A DNA stretch of 64,000 bases from Emticicia fluvialis. Its GTDB lineage: Bacteria; Bacteroidota; Bacteroidia; Cytophagales; Spirosomataceae. The DNA lies in the NCBI RefSeq assembly GCF_024793945.1, contig NZ_JANUSD010000022.1, forward strand, positions 1 to 64,000, read 5' to 3'. The notes beneath the pieces were generated by a model that saw nothing but the letters and a program-made list of their open reading frames with translations, made no database searches and was not told where the DNA came from. Of this stretch, positions 62,877 to 64,000 are shown one piece after another. How positions within the stretch are numbered: the stretch's first letter is position 1; every line of letters begins with the position of its first letter. A program made the position numbers and the translations under genes.

Positions 62877-64000
62877 CTAAACTTTCCAGCCATCGCGGTA
62901 AGAAGTTCTTCCTACAAACTGGTTGGCTTCTTCCAGGTTAGTAATTCTCATGTTCTCTCCGTCCCAAAGTAGTTTTTTGCGTGCGTAGAATTCCGCCTGC
63001 CCTTTGCTGTTTTCTCTGCGTAGCATATAGCTTCTGATAGCCAGGTTACCCATTAAAACAGTTTCTGTCATTGGTCCTGCATAATCAAAAGAAGAGGTAA
63101 GCCCTTTGTGTTCTTTGCTGTTAAAGCCGGCCTTACAGGCGTCTACCCATCTGCGTTGGTGGCCATATTCAGGCTCTATATCTTTTGGCAGGTCGGGGCC
63201 TAGTTCTTTTGTGCCATCATTCAGGAATAATTTAGGCATCATTGGCGAGCTGTCATTGATGTTCGTGGTTATAATGCCCTTTTCACCAATAATCATCACA
63301 CCATTGCTGCTGTTGGTACCGCCAATATCCTCATTAGCCGGTATGATATCCGGGTGAGCAGGTCTGATACCTCCATCACTCCAGGTCATTTCAATCGGCG
63401 ATTTACTTTTAGCAGTAGCGCCAAAATGAAGGGTAATAAATGAAGAAGCCGGGCAACCTTCAGGGTTGTATTCTGGCGACCACATTTTTGTATAAACCGA
63501 AGCAACACTACATTCGGCGTCAGTAGGGTATTTTAATCCTAATGTTCTGAACGGAATATCTATCAGGTGGCAGCCCACATCGCCCAAAGCTCCGGTGCCG
63601 TAATCCCACCAGCCTCTCCAGCCAAACGGATGCAGATTCGGAATATACGGTTTATATTCATTTGGGCCCAGCCAGAGGTTCCAGTCTAAGTCTTTAGGTT
63701 TCAGGCTGTCGTCTGGTTTTGGCATAGCATTTCCTTGTGGCCATACCGGGCGGTTGGTCCATATCTGTACTTTGGCAATTTTACCCAGTTTGCCAGAGTC
63801 TACCCAAGCCTGTACGGTTTTAAGCAAAGGGTTAGATGCCCCCTGATTACCCATTTGGCTCACAATTTTATGCTTTCTGGCCATTTCGGTTAGCATACGT
63901 GCCTCGCGGATATTGTGCGTCATTGGTTTTTGCACATACACGTGTTTGCCGCGTTCCATGGCAAAAGCTGCTGCAGGCCCATGTACGTGGTCAGGCGTAG
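62877..64000 (-). CDS. Gfo/Idh/MocA-family oxidoreductase, 5' part outside the window
   Basis: The frame stays open to the window end: before the internal Met at 63957-63959 it reads TPDHVHGPAAAFA, the normal Gfo/Idh sequence, so the gene is cut and its NAD-binding N-terminus is missing. The visible 374 residues include HVYVQKPMTHN, where Gln replaces the Glu of the usual EKP motif, WNLWLGPNEYKPY, GALGDVGCHLIDIP with the catalytic-type His, and a C-terminal alpha/beta domain. This form is common among exported (Tat) members in Bacteroidota and Planctomycetes. Substrate unknown, probably a sugar. Confidence 0.88.
   Translation of the reverse strand, partial: TPDHVHGPAAAFAMERGKHVYVQKPMTHNIREARMLTEMARKHKIVSQMGNQGASNPLLKTVQAWVDSGKLGKIAKVQIWTNRPVWPQGNAMPKPDDSLKPKDLDWNLWLGPNEYKPYIPNLHPFGWRGWWDYGTGALGDVGCHLIDIPFRTLGLKYPTDAECSVASVYTKMWSPEYNPEGCPASSFITLHFGATAKSKSPIEMTWSDGGIRPAHPDIIPANEDIGGTNSSNGVMIIGEKGIITTNINDSSPMMPKLFLNDGTKELGPDLPKDIEPEYGHQRRWVDACKAGFNSKEHKGLTSSFDYAGPMTETVLMGNLAIRSYMLRRENSKGQAEFYARKKLLWDGENMRITNLEEANQFVGRTSYRDGWKV

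Noticed and set aside
1..64000. CRISPR arrays, tRNA genes, insertion sequences
   Set aside because: I looked for regularly spaced repeats, cloverleaf-like T-loop sequences and transposase motifs and saw none. A tRNA and IS search by program would be decisive.

Overview
The window is a 64-kb piece of a Bacteroidota chromosome, most likely a Cytophagales-type aerobe. Support for this: promoters of the TTTG / TAnnTTTG type, few purine-rich ribosome sites, an isoleucyl-tRNA synthetase of the long eukaryote-like class, DUF1501/DUF1800 and class V aminotransferase proteins with twin-arginine leaders, and a surface protein whose C-terminus is typical of the phylum. I saw no tRNA, rRNA, transposase, phage gene or CRISPR array.

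Layout. (1) 0.3-8.6 kb, minus strand: a small lipoprotein, a GtrA-type membrane protein, the distal Complex I genes nuoK-L-M-N (nuoA-J are not here), a DEDDh exonuclease and a DPM1/GtrB-like glycosyltransferase. (2) 8.9-11.5 kb: a large Cthe_2159-type surface lipoprotein. (3) 11.7-18.7 kb, minus: a six-gene operon headed by rsmH, followed by three family 2 glycosyltransferases, a polytopic GT-C-like protein and an FAD oxidoreductase, closed by a terminator. (4) 19-27 kb, housekeeping and stress genes: orphan histidine kinase, acyl-CoA dehydrogenase, single-POTRA Omp85-like protein, lipoprotein, SRAP (HMCES-type) protein, Hsp20 and a membrane-anchored HtrA protease, most followed by clear terminators. 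(5) 27.4-33 kb: a tightly packed pseudaminic acid operon (pseB, pseC, methyltransferase, pseF, double GNAT protein, pseI) with no pseG. (6) 33-50.4 kb: a capsule/exopolysaccharide region with rmlA, Wza-like SLBB exporter, Wzz-like protein, nucleotide-sugar dehydrogenase, an AT-rich ATP-grasp/HAD pair, a PglE-like aminotransferase, a coiled-coil surface protein, a CapD/PglF-like dehydratase, a Wzi-like porin and an SGNH/MBOAT O-acylation pair. (7) 50.8-64 kb: DUF1501/DUF1800 pair, ileS, exported-looking aminotransferase, sodA, tadA, nadA, yifB and the 3' part of a Gfo/Idh/MocA oxidoreductase cut by the window end.

How they fit together. Almost half of the window serves the cell surface. The pse operon makes CMP-pseudaminic acid or a methylated derivative. 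The next region supplies other activated sugars and the outer-membrane export parts, but no flippase, polymerase, BY-kinase or initiating phosphoglycosyltransferase, so those must lie elsewhere. The rsmH-led operon, together with the GtrA and GtrB-like proteins, looks like a polyprenyl-phosphate-sugar glycosylation route. The points most worth a second look are the pse operon without pseG but with fused tandem acetyltransferases, the AT-rich ATP-grasp/HAD module behind a 654-bp non-coding block, the GT-C/FAD operon, and interlocked divergent promoters between nadA and yifB.
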